Origin: Ziziphus jujuba | Taxonomy: Eukaryota > Streptophyta > Magnoliopsida > Rosales > Rhamnaceae | NCBI RefSeq assembly: GCF_031755915.1 | Contig: NC_083387.1 | Coordinates: 15,893,001 to 15,957,000 of the forward strand | Direction of reading: 5' to 3' | Length of the DNA: 64,000 bases | Shown here: in pieces, positions 10,342 through 22,644 of the stretch | Layout: every line of letters starts with the position of its first letter | Numbering within the stretch: the first letter of the stretch is position 1 | Position numbers and translations under genes: made by a program | The notes under the pieces: generated by a model | What the model was told of the DNA's origin: nothing | The model's input: only the letters and a program-made list of their open reading frames with translations | Databases searched by the model: none

Positions 10342-10788
10342 GTTTTGGGGATGTTAATAAGGCTATCCTATGTAAGAAACCATTGCTGGTTATGAATTAT
10401 AAAGACATTAATTTAAAAATGCTTTTCTTGTATAGATCTTTATCTGCATTATTAAAAGCTTTACTTAGTGGAAATTTCAAAATTTGGGAGATATTATTTG
10501 CTAATATTAAAAAGTGTGATGAACTTGTATTTCTAGTATTTGTTGTGATAGTGTTCGACCCAAGGGATTTGGTTTGGCTACACTCAAGAAAGAAGAGGTT
10601 CCTCGAACAAAAAAAGTCCAAGCATATGCCGCATGTGGATGGATCTTTTTAAGTTTTGGAGCCAAGTAACAAGAATGCCTACAAGCTTGATTTACTGGGT
10701 GAGTATAACATGAGTGCTACATTTAATGTTGCTGATTTAACTCCTTTTTTTGCAGGTGATGATCTTGATTTGAGGACAAATCCTTTTC
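10342..10788 (+). pseudogene. Element A scrambled pol remnant
   Basis: Pieces of pol appear out of order: the pre-RT linker (KPLLVMNYKD), then mid-integrase ([12 protein letters not shown]), then RT ([14 protein letters not shown]), then the integrase C-terminus (VFDPRDLVWLHSRK onwards). The piece corresponding to Q 1951-2000 comes before the piece corresponding to Q 538-600. RT catalytic, RNase H and integrase catalytic segments are absent. The same order and joins occur in B, C and M. A also lacks about 12 bases between KKCD and ELVF that the others keep. Confidence 0.88.
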
Positions 10789-10801
10789 AAGAGGAGGGGA
10801 A
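10789..10801 (+). other. Polypurine tract of element A
   Basis: AAGAGGAGGGGAA abuts the 3' LTR at 10802 and is identical to the Q tract. Confidence 0.88.
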
Positions 10802-11936
10802 TGATGTGATTCCGCCCGAGCCCGCTTAACCGATAACCCGCTGGGGTGTTGACCCGACACAGATGAAGACTAGGCCGATCACAAGAGCTCAAATTAAGAG
10901 ATTTAAGGACAACCTGGGAGGATATATACAGGGGGTAATCAATCTCAATAGATCTTGTCCATACTTGAAGATACAAAGCCTATTCTAAGCATTCAAGTGG
11001 TGGAAGCCGATACGGACCCGGGTAGTAGTTTTGGTGCAAATATGGACAACGGACAGCATGAAATGGTTCCAACTCTTTATGGATTCAATACATATGTATA
11101 AGAGGATATGGAATCAAGTCAATCCAGCTTTAAAGGCATTCAAAAAGGGGTTGTGAGGACAGCTTCAAATTTGTCCTGTTTTTTACTGTATTTTGTGCTG
11201 GCTTTACTGTATTTTACTGAGTTGGCTTTTTCTTCCTCTTCCAAGCATGGGTAACCTGTGGGACTTCATATTCAGCTTATTTGGAATCCTACAAAGCATA
11301 TTGAAGCTGATTTGGCGCTCAATTTGGTCAAAGATTGGCCAAAGTCAACTTTGTTAAAAAGCTAGTATTATAGTTTCCTAATTTGATTCTACTTTTTGTT
11401 TTAGGAAATTACCATTACTTTTTAGTTTTTATTTATTTATTTTCTGGAAAAACAAGTTTAGGAAAGTTATTATTTTATTATTTTCATTGTAAATTAATTA
11501 ATTCCTAATTCAAAATAAAGGAATTAATTAATCCAAATTAGATTAGGAAAGGAGTGAGAATTTCGGCCACCATAGGAAACTACTTTGTATGGCCAGTTTT
11601 TCCTAGGGTTTTTAGGGTTTATTTTGTTTATTTCAAAGCCTATTTAAAGGCTTATTTTTCAATAAGAATATAACTTTGATTTGATTAAGAAAATACTTGT
11701 GAGATTAATTATCTCTTTGTTATTTGAGAACAGCTAAAACACCATTAGAGAATTGGTTGTTTTAGCTTGACTTATCAATAGGTTTTCCATCCCCTATTGT
11801 GGCGTCTACATTATACCAAGGTTTCTAACAACAGGTTGGTTAGGAGTTGAGGTCCATTCCATTAGAACTTGAACTTAATTGATATCTAGGCTAATATAAT
11901 ACGAGTTTAGGAGCAGGTCATCCTAGGTTCGTATCA
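10802..11936 (+). mobile_element. Element A 3' LTR
   Basis: It starts TGATGTGATTCC after the polypurine tract and ends TTCGTATCA before the duplication AAGCT. It is 1135 bp, the same length as the 5' LTR. It carries the hairpin, telo-box and TATA-like motif. Confidence 0.92.
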
Positions 11937-11941
11937 AAGCT

Positions 11942-12266
11942 GCCTTGACTTGATTCCATGATCTTTTAAAGATATTTATTGAATCCATGAAGTATTGGAA
12001 CCATTTCTTGCTGCCTAAAGTCCATATGTGCGCGAAAACAGCTACTCGGGTCTGTATTGATCTCCACCACTTGGATGCTTAAAACAGGTCTTGGATCTTC
12101 GGGTATTGATAAGCCCCTTTGAGAATTAATTACTCCCTGTATAAAGGCATCTAGTTTTTCCTTAAATATATTAGCTTGAGCCCTAGTGATCAGCTCGGTC
12201 TTCGTCCGTATTGGGTCAGCACCCCAGCGGGTTGTCAGTTATGTGGGTTCAAACGGATTCTCATCA
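11942..12266 (-). mobile_element. Element B 3' LTR, right part
   Basis: It continues B's LTR after element A (GCCTTGACTTGATTCC...) and ends GGATTCTCATCA, the reverse of TGATGAGAATCC. The reversed polypurine tract TTCCTTTCCTCTT follows at 12267-12279. Confidence 0.88.
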
Positions 12267-12279
12267 TTCCTTTCCTCTT

Positions 12280-12786
12280 AAAAAGGATTTGGCCTCAAAT
12301 CAAAATCATTGCCTGCAGCAAATGGATATAAATCAGCAACATTAAATGTAGCACTAACATTATACTTATCTTGTAAGTTAAGTTTGTAAGCATTTTCATT
12401 AATCCGCTCCAAAACTTGAAAATGTCCATCCCCTCAGGGCATAAGCTTTGACTTTCGTTGCTTTGGAACCTTTCCTTTCTTAAGTGTAACCAAATCCAAT
12501 CTCCTATGTCAAACACTATCACAATAAATCCTAGAAATACAAGTTTACCTTTAGAAAAATCACACTTCTCAAGATTAGCAAATAATCTCTCCCAAATTTT
12601 CAAATTTTCACTAAGTAAAGCTCTCAACAATGCAGATAAACTTCTATGCATCAAAAACATCTTTAAATAAACATCGTTATAAATCATAACCAGCAATGAT
12701 TTCTTACTCAAAATTGCTTTATTAACATCACCAAAGCTAAGATAAAACTTTTTATTTTTCCTCTTTTCTTTCTTTTTCTTGTTCAC
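12280..12786 (-). pseudogene. Element B scrambled pol remnant
   Basis: The minus strand keeps a 163-codon open frame with NFYLSFGDVNKAI-like pre-RT linker, then [17 protein letters not shown] (mid-integrase), LFANLEKCDF and KLVFLGF (RT), and [17 protein letters not shown] (integrase C-terminus). It has the same non-colinear order as A, C and M. The frame is open across the joins, although the final part near the LTR shifts frame. Confidence 0.87.
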
Positions 12787-14741
12787 TCACAACCAACCCA
12801 CCTTTCTCACTCTCAGCTTTTTCAATCTTTCTCACACTCTTAGGTTTTGTTCCCTCTTTCTATCTCTATATCTTTTTTTTTCCCCCTTAAGTTTGAGTTT
12901 AGACCACTTACCTGGTTGGTGTTGCACGGTCTGACCCCTTTAAATTTGTGTTGAAGCCGTGGGTGCCACACTAGTTCTTTCTTTGAGATTTTTGGCCTCC
13001 CTCCTTTGTTGCATTTGTAATTGGTCTCTAAATACCTCCTTTGGATTCAATGGTTCCAGCTTAACTTTTTTACCTTTAAATTTAAAAGAAATAGCATTCT
13101 CTCGACATAATGTAGAGTATATTTACCAAATTACCATGGTCTACCAAGTAAAATATGCATGGCACAACATCACATAAAACAACATCCACATATTTATCAA
13201 TGCTGAATTTTACTTTACCTTGTTTAGTCACTTTCATCTCACCACTATCATTAAGCCATTGTAATCTATATGGTCGGGATGTTTAATTTTGCTAAGCCTA
13301 ATTTATTAACCACAACATTACTAATCACATTTGTACAACTTCCATTATCAATTATCATACGACAAATCTTACCTTTGATTTCACATCGGGTGTGGAAGAT
13401 GGATTCCCTTTGAGCTTGATCCTCATTCTTGTATATAGCCAGCACTCTCCTAGAAACCAAGTTTAATTTGATATTGGGTGCAGTCAGGTCTCGGCATCAT
13501 CCTTAAAGTCTTCCTCTTCTTGCTCAGTTTCATCTCCACTTTCCTCACTTTCTGATTCTAGCTCACTATTATCCTTTAACACCATGATTCTTCTATTCGG
13601 GCATTGGCTAGCGATGTGTCTTCATCCCTGGCACTTAAAACAAACAATTTCTCTAGATTTTGAAGGTTTAGGATCATATTTACCTTTAATTTTGTGCGCT
13701 TGGATAGATTCGGTTCTAGCTTCTCTTTTTGGCCAATTTGAACTTTTTTCCTCCAGCTTTCGATTTTGACTTGTTTTCATAGATAAGATTGTTTCCCCAA
13801 CCACTTAGATTTGACCTTCCATTGTTGGAAACACCCCTAAACCATGAGCTTACACCCCCTCCTTTTGAATTGATGCTCAAGTTTAACATCCACATGCAAC
13901 ATCTTCTCCAATTCCACATATTGTTGCAATTCCAGTTGGTTAGCTATCTCTCGATTCAATCCACCAAGAAACCTTACCATGATTGCTTCTCTTTCTTCAT
14001 TCATGCTCAATCTCATCATGAGCATCTCCATCTCTTTGTAATAATCCTCCACGGTCTTATTTCCTTGTTATAATGATTGTAACCTTTGGTGCAGCAACTT
14101 ATGGTAATGAGTCGGTACAAATCGCTTCCTCATGGCTCCTTTCATTTGTTGCCAAGTAGTAATCAATTCATCACTTACTCTCCTTGGACATTTTTCTCAT
14201 TAGTCCACCATTGGAGTGCATGATGTCCAAACTCCATTGCTGCCAATTTAACTTTCTTGGCCTCCGAATAAATGTGACAATAAAAAATCATCTCCATACG
14301 CTCCTCCCATTCCAAGTAAGCCTTCAGATCATTTTTCCCCATGAAAGGTGGTATGTTTACCTTCATATTCCCAAGATCATTATCTTCATTCCTTGCTGAT
14401 CTCCCATGGATTGGCCTTCCTTGAGGTTCAAAAATTTTGTCATAACCCTCATCCAAGTCATCTAAAAAATTACCTTCCTCGAATTTTTCTCCAAGTCGCC
14501 CTCGACCTCCATGAGCTTGAAACCTTGTATTCGGCCCTCCTTGTGAGGTTTATAACCTATCCATCTTTTGATTTATCTGATCAAATTGAGCACTCATCTG
14601 CTGTAATTGCCCCAAGATGGCCTTCATGCTAGTGTGCTCATCTCCACTCCCCGAAGCTCAGGAATTTCCTTTGAATCCTATGGACTTTTCTTCATTAATT
14701 CTCATTAGTGGATCTCCTCTTCTCACCCTTGAATCTGCCAC
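12787..14741 (-). pseudogene. Element B gag-protease, decayed
   Basis: Minus-strand Gag and protease homology is continuous but broken by frameshifts and stops. Recognisable parts are the Gag core (IPPFMGKNDLKAYLEW, MMRLSMNEEREA, ARFLGGLN analogue), a CCHC region around 13575-13630, and protease around 13266-13460. The protease motif reads IIDNGSCTN, so the active-site Ser is replaced by Asn. The position of the gag start (14739-14741) reads GTG where the relatives have ATG. Confidence 0.85.
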
Positions 14742-15912
14742 ATTAGTATGACTAACACAAAAATAATATAGTACCTCACCAAATTCACTCCTTCACGTGT
14801 TTCACTAAAATAAGGATTCAACACTTGTGTTTGTACACTAGTTCGGCTTTTTACCCTCTTTTAAGCTCACATACTCTTGCCTTTTTCCACTCAAAGAATT
14901 AACTCAAATTTCTAATTAAAACACCCACTCAATAGCAGTTAGATCACAAGTATGTTTTAATTAAACTTATCAACAAAACAATAGCAAAAAGCAAACAATA
15001 CCGAGTGAATTTTTAAACATCTAATTCTCGGCTTTTCTAAGCAAAAATAAGGCAATTAGCAAAGCAAATTTTGGAATAAATAAGAACTAGACCAGTTAAT
15101 AACTGGACCAGATGGTAAGAAATTAAGAATTCAAGAATAAAAATTTAGATAAAGAAATTCAAACACGCACAAGAATCAATTTGGACAAAAAATAAGGAAT
15201 AATTATTGGTTGTTGTCCTTTGTAATTCAAGTTTTTGTATCAAATCCTTTAACTAATTTTAATCCAATATTTTTAGCACTCAAAATTCAAATACCCAGCA
15301 GATAAAATAAATCTCCAGCAACTCCAAATATTGAATAAATAGTTAACAATTTAGCAGTTCAAAGAAATTTCTAGCAAACACCACATTCAAGCAACTGATT
15401 TTTTTTTTTCGGCTTTTCTTCTTCTTCTTTTTGTGTTTTTCACTCACAGAATGTAAAAAAACTCTAGTAGCAAAGATCAACACCAAAAATAGCAATTCCA
15501 CACCAAAAATCCACCAAACCCGTGACCTCCAACAACAAATACAAATTTGTAATTTTTTTTTTTTTTTTTTGTAAATCTATATATGTTGCCTCAAATACAC
15601 ATCTTTTTTTTTTATTTTGAATATATGAATGCAAATATTTAAGATCAAAACGGCAAAGAAAAATCAACAAAAAACTAAATTACCAAGAACATTAATGAAG
15701 AACAACCAACAAACTAGCAAACAAAAAATACGGTAAAACTAGGAAAACCTAATTTAACTAGGAATGAGTTTTTTTTTATTTTATTTTATTTTTTTTTATA
15801 TATGCAGTACGTGTAAGATGATAGAAACAACCTTAAACTAATGATAAAATTGCAGATTAACATAAAACAAAATAAAAAAAAATAAATGTACCCAAACCTG
15901 AACAAAATTTTG
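14742..15912 (-). other. Element B untranslated leader
   Basis: This matches the family leader in reverse, including T tracts at about 15549-15570 and 15770-15800. No credible coding frame is present. Confidence 0.78.
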
Positions 15913-15924
15913 GCTCTGATACCA
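15913..15924 (-). other. Primer binding site of element B
   Basis: GCTCTGATACCA is the reverse complement of the initiator tRNA-Met PBS. It lies two bases from the LTR start at 15927. Confidence 0.9.
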
Positions 15925-15926
15925 AA

Positions 15927-17047
15927 TGATACGATCGTAGGTCAACTCGCGCCTAAACCCATGTATATTAGGCCAGATCTCCATTAAGTTCAAGTTCTTA
16001 TGGGAAAACCTTAACCCTTAATCAACCTGTGATTAGAACCCTTGGTATAATGAAGATGCCACAATAGATTATGGATGCCCTATTGATAAGTAAAACTAAA
16101 ACACACACTCGCTAATGATGTTTTAGGTGTTCAAAGAGAACAGAATTCTATTTAGAGAACAAAGGGAATTCTATCTCACAAAATAATTTCTGAATATTAT
16201 TAAAAGTTTGTTCTTCCTAAAAAATAAGCCTTTAAATAGGCTAGAAAAGAACAAAATAAAACCCTAATTATCTAGGTAAAATCGGCCACCAAAGAATAGG
16301 CAACCTAACTTGGCCGAAATTCACCATCTTTCCTAATCTAATTTAGATAATTAATTTCTTTATTTTGAATTAGGAATTAATTAATTTACAATGAAAAATA
16401 ATAAAATAATAAATTTCCTAAGTTTATTTTTCCAGCAAATAAATAAAGAAAAACCAAATAAAAGACTAATTTCCTAAAACAAAAAGTCAAAATCAAATTA
16501 GGAAACTAAAATACTATCTTTTTGACTAAGCTATCTTTGACCAATCTTTGAGCAATTTAAGGTCCAAATGAGCTTCCATAAGCCTTGTAGGATGCCAAAT
16601 AGGATTATCATGGAGTTCCACACATTTCCCTTGTTTGGATCAAAGAGAAAAGTCCAACTCAGCAAAATACAGTAAAATCAGCAAATAATACAGCAAAACT
16701 GGCCAACTTTCTCTCTCATGCGCACAAGCCCTTTCTGATTGCCTTTGAAGCTACCTTGACTTGATTCTATGACCTCGTAAAGATATATATTGAATCCATG
16801 AAGTGTTGGAACCATTTCTTGCTGCCTGAAGTCCCTATCGGTCTCCACCATTTGGATGCTCAAAACAGGTCTTCTATTTTCAGGTATTGACAAGCCCCTT
16901 TGAGAATTAATTACTCCCTGTATAAAGGCAGCAAGGTTGTCCTTAAATCTCTTAGCTAGAGCGCTAGTGATCGGCCCGGTCTTCATCCGTATCAGGTCAG
17001 CACTTCGGCGGGTTGTCAGTTGTGAGGGTTCAGGTGGATTTTCATCA
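15927..17047 (-). mobile_element. Element B 5' LTR
   Basis: It starts TGATACGATCG and ends TTTTCATCA at 17047, followed by the duplication CCTAT. It is about 1121 bp. It does not have the tandem duplication seen in B's other LTR, so that duplication arose after insertion. Confidence 0.9.
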
Positions 17048-17052
17048 CCTAT

Positions 17053-19312
17053 CTTCAAGCCTATAACATTTGGGAGCTAGTTGAAGTTGATTATGAAGTA
17101 GATCCACTAAGGGTAGGAGCTACTGTAAAGCAAATGAAGCTCCATAGTGAAAAAAAATGAAAGACCTTACAAAACTCTCATAGCCGTACAAGCTGTTATA
17201 ACCAATGAAATCTTTACAAGAATTATGACTTGCACAACACCTAGGCCAGCTTGGGAAAGGCTTCAAGAAGAGTTTCAAGGAAACACAAATATCTTATAAG
17301 AGAGTTTGAAAATTTGAGGATGGTGGAAAATGAAACTGTGAAAGAGTTCACAAATAAAGTCATGGAGATTGTCAATCAAATTTGGTTGCATAGAGAGGTT
17401 TTTCCAGATCAAAGGATTGTTGAAAAGATCCTTATATGTCTTCTTGAGAAATTTGAGACAAATATTTCAACCTTGGAAGAAACAAGAGACCTTTCACCAG
17501 TTACAATTGCTTAACTGATCAATGCCTTGCAAGCAATGAAACAAAGGAAGAGTCTTTGGCTGCAAGGTGAATCTAGCTCAAGTTAAGATGCCCTTGCAGC
17601 AAACAACAAAGGCAAATCAATCCAGGAACCAATGCCTTTTCAAAGGAAAAACAGAGACAAAGAGATCACAAATCAAAGAGGGAACAAGATGACCTATATT
17701 CCTTGCATAATTTGCAAGAAGTAAAGGCACACGGCTAAGATTTGTTGGGGGAGACCGAATGCTCAATTCAAAATTAGCAAGCGATTTAGTCATATGGAAA
17801 GAGTTTGCAAGCAAATGAACCAAAAGCAAGAGGTAAGACATGCTCATGAACCCAAAGAGTCAAGTGGAGAGCATGAACATACATTCACAGCAACTTGCAA
17901 CTTTGTAATCTCAAGTAAAGGTTCATGGATTTTGGATAGCGGGTGTACAAATCACATGTGCAATAATCATTGTAAAGCATAATCCAAGAATTGCAACAAA
18001 AATCAAGGCTACAAATGGATAAATAATGGTGGCACAAGGAAAAGGACATTTGGTCATTAAAACACCAAAAGGTACAATTCAAATCACAAATGTCTTATAT
18101 GTACCAACTCTATCCAAAAATTTGTTAAGTGTACCACAACTTATGAAGAAAGGATATACTTTGAAGTTCTTAGATACAAATTGTGAAATATTTAAGGATG
18201 GAAAAATTGTATTACTTGTCCATATGAAGGATAATAGCCTTGTGATTGATTTCAATCAACAAAATCATTTGGCTATGAGAAGAAAAGTTCAAGAAGATTC
18301 AGAATTGTGGCATAGAAGGCTCGGCCACTACAACTATGCTACCATTAAACAAATGCAATCTCAACAACTTGTTGAGCATTTATGATAAACCCAAGAAGTT
18401 AAAGCTGTTTGCCAAACATGCCAACTTGGGAAAATCAAAAGTCAATCATTTCCTTTGACAACACTGGGCAAAGCAAAGGAAAAATTACAATTGGTGCATT
18501 CGGATTTGTGTGGACAAATGAATGAAGCAACTTATGCAGGGAAAATGTATTTTATGATTTTTATTGATGATCATTCAAGAAAGTGCTGGATATACTTCCT
18601 CAAACAAAAATCAGAGGTAGCAGCCACGTATGAAGAGCTCAAAACACTTGTGGAAAACCAAAGACAAACAACCATCAAGGTGATCCGAACTGACAATGGT
18701 GGTGAACATATTTCCAAAGCTTTTCAAACTATCTGCAAGCTAAGTGCATCATACATCAACTCACAACTCCATAGACACCATAAAAAAATGGATTTAGTGA
18801 AAGGAAGAATAAAATTATCATGGAGACGTCAAAATGCTTGCTCCGAAGCTGCCAACACAATTGTATACCTCCTAAATCGACTTCCAAGTAAGGAAATTGA
18901 GTCCAAACTCCAAATGAATTGTGATACAGCTTTAAACCTTCAATTGCTCACTTAAAAGTCTTTGGAAGTATTTGTTATATGCATGTACATGACTCCAAGA
19001 GAACCAAGTTTGACAACAAAGCTAATATTAGCATTCTTGTAGGCTATAGCTCGATTTCAAAGGGCTATAGAATATTTGATGTGTCTAAGATGCAGGTTGA
19101 TGTTTATAGAGATGTTGTTATAGATGAGAACTCATATTGGAATTGGAAAGAACATAAAGTAGAAGCCAACATTTATATTAAATAAAAAAATCCATCTCCA
19201 ATCAAAGTGACATTGATATTGTCAAGAATGATGATGATGAAGATGATGATCCAGCCAATGAAGATCAACTCAAACCGTAAACTTCAATCCAACAAGAATC
19301 AAACATGTGTCC
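17053..19312 (+). pseudogene. Ty1/copia gag-pol remnant (gag, protease, integrase)
   Basis: Domains appear in the copia order. Gag is at about 17053-17600 (YNIWELVE, then LIREFENLRMVENETVKEF). A protease region with LDSGCTNHM lies near 17940. The GAG-pre-integrase finger is at about 18300-18450 (LWHRRLGH, CQTCQLGK). The integrase core is at 18455-19185 (HSDLCGQM, RTDNGGEHIS, FIDDHSRK, YLLNRLPSKE). Many stops and frameshifts break it, and the region expected to carry the third catalytic acid is garbled. RT and RNase H are missing; an acidic tail near 19220-19280 is cut by gypsy leader sequence at about 19313. It is the host into which B inserted. Confidence 0.88.
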
Positions 19313-19441
19313 ACCAAAATACAAATTTACAAATTTGTTGAATTTGTAATTTGTTTTTGCAAATACACTTCTGTTCTTTTTTTTTTTTTGATATATGAAT
19401 GCAATTAAATAAGATTAAAACAGCAAAGAAAAATCAACAAT
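19313..19441 (-). mobile_element. Gypsy leader fragment joined to an LTR
   Basis: It matches the leader in reverse (AATACAAATTTACAAATTTG..., T tract at 19378-19390, GATATATGAATGC). It is fused to the LTR at AACAA/TAAGCCTAGG, so the rest of the leader, the PBS and the first bases of the LTR have been deleted. Confidence 0.72.
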
Positions 19442-20548
19442 AAGCCTAGGTCGACTTGTGTCTAAACCCGTATTGTATTTGCCTGGATTGAAAAATTAAG
19501 TTCAAGTTCTTATGGTCACCTCAACCCCTAATTAACCTGTGACTAGAAATCTTGGTATATCAAAGACGCCATAATAGGTGATGGATGTCCTATGAAAAAG
19601 TCAAACTAAAACACTCACTCTCTAATGGGGTTTTAGGTGCTCAAAGAGAACTAAGAGAATTCTTTTCTCACAAATAAATTTCTGAATAATATGTAAGCTA
19701 ATTTCTCATTGAAAATAAGCCTTTAAATATGCTTTTGAATGAACAAAATAAAACCCTAAAAGGATAAGGAAATTTCGGCCAACATAGAATCAAATTGCCT
19801 AATTTCACACCTTTTCCTAATCTAATTTGTATTAATTAATTCCTTAATTTTGAAAAAGGAATTAATTAATTTACAATCAAAATAATAAAATTATAACTTT
19901 CCTAAGTTGATTTTTCTAGAAAATAAACAAATCAAAATCAAAATAAAAGATAGTTTCCTAAAATAAAAAGTCAAAGTCAAATTAGAAAACTAGTTGACTA
20001 GTTTGACCACTAAGCTATCTTTTACCAATTTCTAGCTTGTAAAGGTTCCAAATCAGCTCCCATATGCCATGTAGGATGCCAAAGAGGATGAATTATGACT
20101 CCCATATGTTGCCTCTGATTGGAACAAAGAGAAAATGCCAAACCAACAAAATATAGCAAAGCCAACGGCAAATACAGCAAAACCTGCCAAAAATTCCTTC
20201 CATGGACTTCTTGGATACTTTTGCTTCTGCCTTAAATTGTTTCCATGACCTTTTTATGATATTCATTGAATTCATGAAGTGTTGGATCCATTCCTTGCTG
20301 CCCGGAGTCCATAAATGCACTAAAATAGCTACCTGGGTCCATATCGACCTCCACCACTTGAATGCTTAAAATAAGCTTCGAATCTTTGGCTATTGACAAG
20401 CCATTTTGAGAATTGAAAACTCCTTCTATAAATTCAGCCAGGTTGTCCTTAAATCTCTTGGTTAAGCTTTAGTGATTGGCCTGATCTTCAATTGTATAGG
20501 ATCGGCACCCCAGCGGATTGTCAGTTGTATGGGTGCGGGCGGATTCTC
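19442..20548 (-). mobile_element. Element C 3' LTR (ends truncated)
   Basis: This is a near-complete minus-strand LTR, from CCTAGGTCGACTTG to GGATTCTC. The outer TGATACG is lost on the left. On the right the final bases and most of the polypurine tract are deleted, so GGATTCTC is fused to TTGAAAAGG. The AAAACCCTAAAAGG telo-box region and hairpin are still visible. Confidence 0.83.
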
Positions 20549-20960
20549 TTGAAAAGGTGTAGCAACAGAAGATAAGTCAGCAACATTAAATGTAGCACTA
20601 ACATTATACTCACCCGGTAGGTCAATTTGTAAGCATTTTCATTGACCCTCTCGGAAACTTGAAAAGGTTCATGTCCTCGAGGCATAAGCATTGACATGCA
20701 TTGTTCGGGAAACCTTTCTTTTCTTAAGTACAACCAAATCCAATCTCCTAGGTCAAACAATAACATAACAAATCCTAGAAATACCAATTTATCTTTAAAG
20801 AAATCGTACTTTTTAAAGTTAGCAAATAATCCTTCCAAAATTTTCAAATTTCCGCTAAACAAAGCTCTTAACAATGCAAATAAGGTTCTTTATAACGAAA
20901 GCATATTTAAATAAGCATCTTTATAAATCATGACCTAATGGTTTCTTATTTAAATTTGCT
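20549..20960 (-). pseudogene. Element C scrambled pol remnant
   Basis: The minus-strand frame (20874-20521) shows LRALFSGNLKILE (mid-integrase), LFANFKKYDF and KLVFLGFVM (RT), then LFDLGDWIWLYLRKERF (integrase C-terminus). The upstream part (20880-20960) has the pre-RT linker in another frame. The order and joins match A, B and M. Confidence 0.85.
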
Positions 20961-22644
20961 TTATTAACATCACCAAATCTAAGGTAGAAATTTCATTTCT
21001 CTTATCTTTCCTTCCTTTATCTTTCTCTCTATCGGCCATCTCACCTTTCCTCTCATTCTTAGCTTTTTCATGCATCTCCTTTCACCCTCTCAGCTTTCTC
21101 TCTTTCTTTTCCCTCAAGTTTAAGTTTAGGATACTTACCTGGTTGGTCATGTTCGGTCTTACCCCCTTGGATAGGAATTGAAGCTGTTGGTGCCACATTA
21201 GTTCTTTCTTTGAACTTTTCGACCTCCCTTCTTTATTGTATTTGAGGTTGGTCTCTAAATACCTATTTGGGAGTCAATGGTTCCAGCTTGACCTTTTTAC
21301 CTTGAATTTCACATCAAGTGTGGAAGATGTTCTCTCTTTGAATTTGATCCTCATCTTTTTACACGGTTAGAACCTTTCTTATCACTAAGCTTAGATCAGC
21401 TTTTGAAGGTTGAGTGTTTAAGACTCCTCATGTTCTTCACCTTCAATAGCTTCATTATCAAATTCTTCCTCTTCTTGTTCGGTTTCACCCTCACTTTCTT
21501 GACTTTCATATTCTAACTCACCATTCCCTTACAGCACCATGATTCTCCTATTCGGGCATTAATTAGCAATGTGTCATCATCACTGGCATTTAAAACACAT
21601 AATATCATGAGTTCTAGAAGGTTTAAGATCAAATTTACCTTCATTCCTTGGTGCTTGGACAGATAAGGCTTTGGCCTCCCTTTTTGGCCGATTAGTCCTT
21701 TCCTCACCTAGTTTCGATTTTGGCTTGTAATCATATGTGGATTACTTCTCCAAGCACTTGGATTTGATCTCCCACTATTGGATACTCCTCCAAGCTGTGT
21801 GCTTGTGCCCCTCCTCTTAAATTGGTTCTCAAGTTTGATAGCCACATGCAACATCTCTTCCAATTCCACATATTGATGTAATTCCAATTGATTGGCTATC
21901 TCTCGATTCAATCCACCTAGAAACCATGCCATAGCTGCTTCTCTATCCTCATTCATGCTCGATCTCATCATCAGCATCTACATCTCCATGTAATAATCCT
22001 CAACGGACCTACTACCTTGTGATAATGATTGGAGTCTTTAAGGCAGCAACCTATTGTAATGAGTCGGTATAAATCGCTTCCTCATGCCTCCTTTCATTTG
22101 TTGCCAAGTAGTAATAGGTTCATCTCCAACTCTTATTCGGGTACCTTGCTCATTTGTCCACAATTGGAGTGCATAATGACCAAATTCCAAAGCTGCCAAT
22201 TTAACTTTCTTAACATCCAAATAGTTATGACAATCGATTATCATCTTCATTCGCTCCTCCCACTCTAAGTAAGACTCCAGATCACATTTATCTTTCTTAA
22301 TATTTCCAAGATCATCATCCTCATTCTTGGTGGTATCCCTCGGATTGGTCTTCCTTTCTCAAATTCCTCTCTAGGTCGCCCCCAGCCTCTTCAACCTCGA
22401 CCTTGGCCTCCATGTACATCAAACCTTGTATTTGGCCCACCTTGTGAGTTTGTAACTCTGTCCAATCTTTGATCCAGGTGAGATGAAAGCGAGCATTCAT
22501 CTATTAGAGTTGTTCCATGATGGCCATCTTGTCGGTATGTTCGCCTCCAATTCTCGTTGCCTTTGAATCACCTTTAAAACCCACAGATTCTTTTTCATTA
22601 ATTTTTAATGATCAATCTCCTCTCCTCATCCTTCAATCTGCCAT
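20961..22644 (-). pseudogene. Element C gag-protease, decayed
   Basis: Gag is readable in pieces: MLMMRSSMNEDREAAMAWFLGGLN and IANQLELHQY (21977-21708), and the core with AALEFGHYALQLW (22250-22038). A CCHC-like region lies at about 21550-21610. The start ATG at 22644 is preserved (CCATGTTAGC in reverse). Protease is largely lost: sequence jumps from the pre-protease HTRCE-like part (about 21305) to the VKLEP-like part, so the DSG active site is missing. Confidence 0.8.

Larger units (their letters stand above)
6068..11936 (+). mobile_element. Element A: complete plus-strand non-autonomous gypsy element (5869 bp)
   Basis: Two LTRs of equal length (1135 bp, 6068-7202 and 10802-11936) bracket PBS, leader, gag, protease, a scrambled pol remnant and a polypurine tract. 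The flanking duplication is AAACT/AAGCT (6063-6067 and 11937-11941), with one mismatch. The host sequence on both sides is B's LTR, and it reads through when A is removed. A is therefore younger than B. Confidence 0.93.
4918..17047 (-). mobile_element. Element B: complete minus-strand gypsy element with scrambled pol, carrying element A
   Basis: Both ends are LTRs (3' LTR on the left, 5' LTR 15927-17047 on the right). The element is bounded by a perfect 5-bp duplication, CCTAT, at 4913-4917 and 17048-17052. It sits inside a copia gag gene. Removing nested element A (6068-11936) and one copy of A's duplication leaves about 6.26 kb. Internal order on the minus strand is PBS, leader, gag, protease, scrambled pol remnant, polypurine tract. 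Gag and protease are decayed. The perfect duplication shows real retrotransposition of the scrambled form. Confidence 0.9.
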
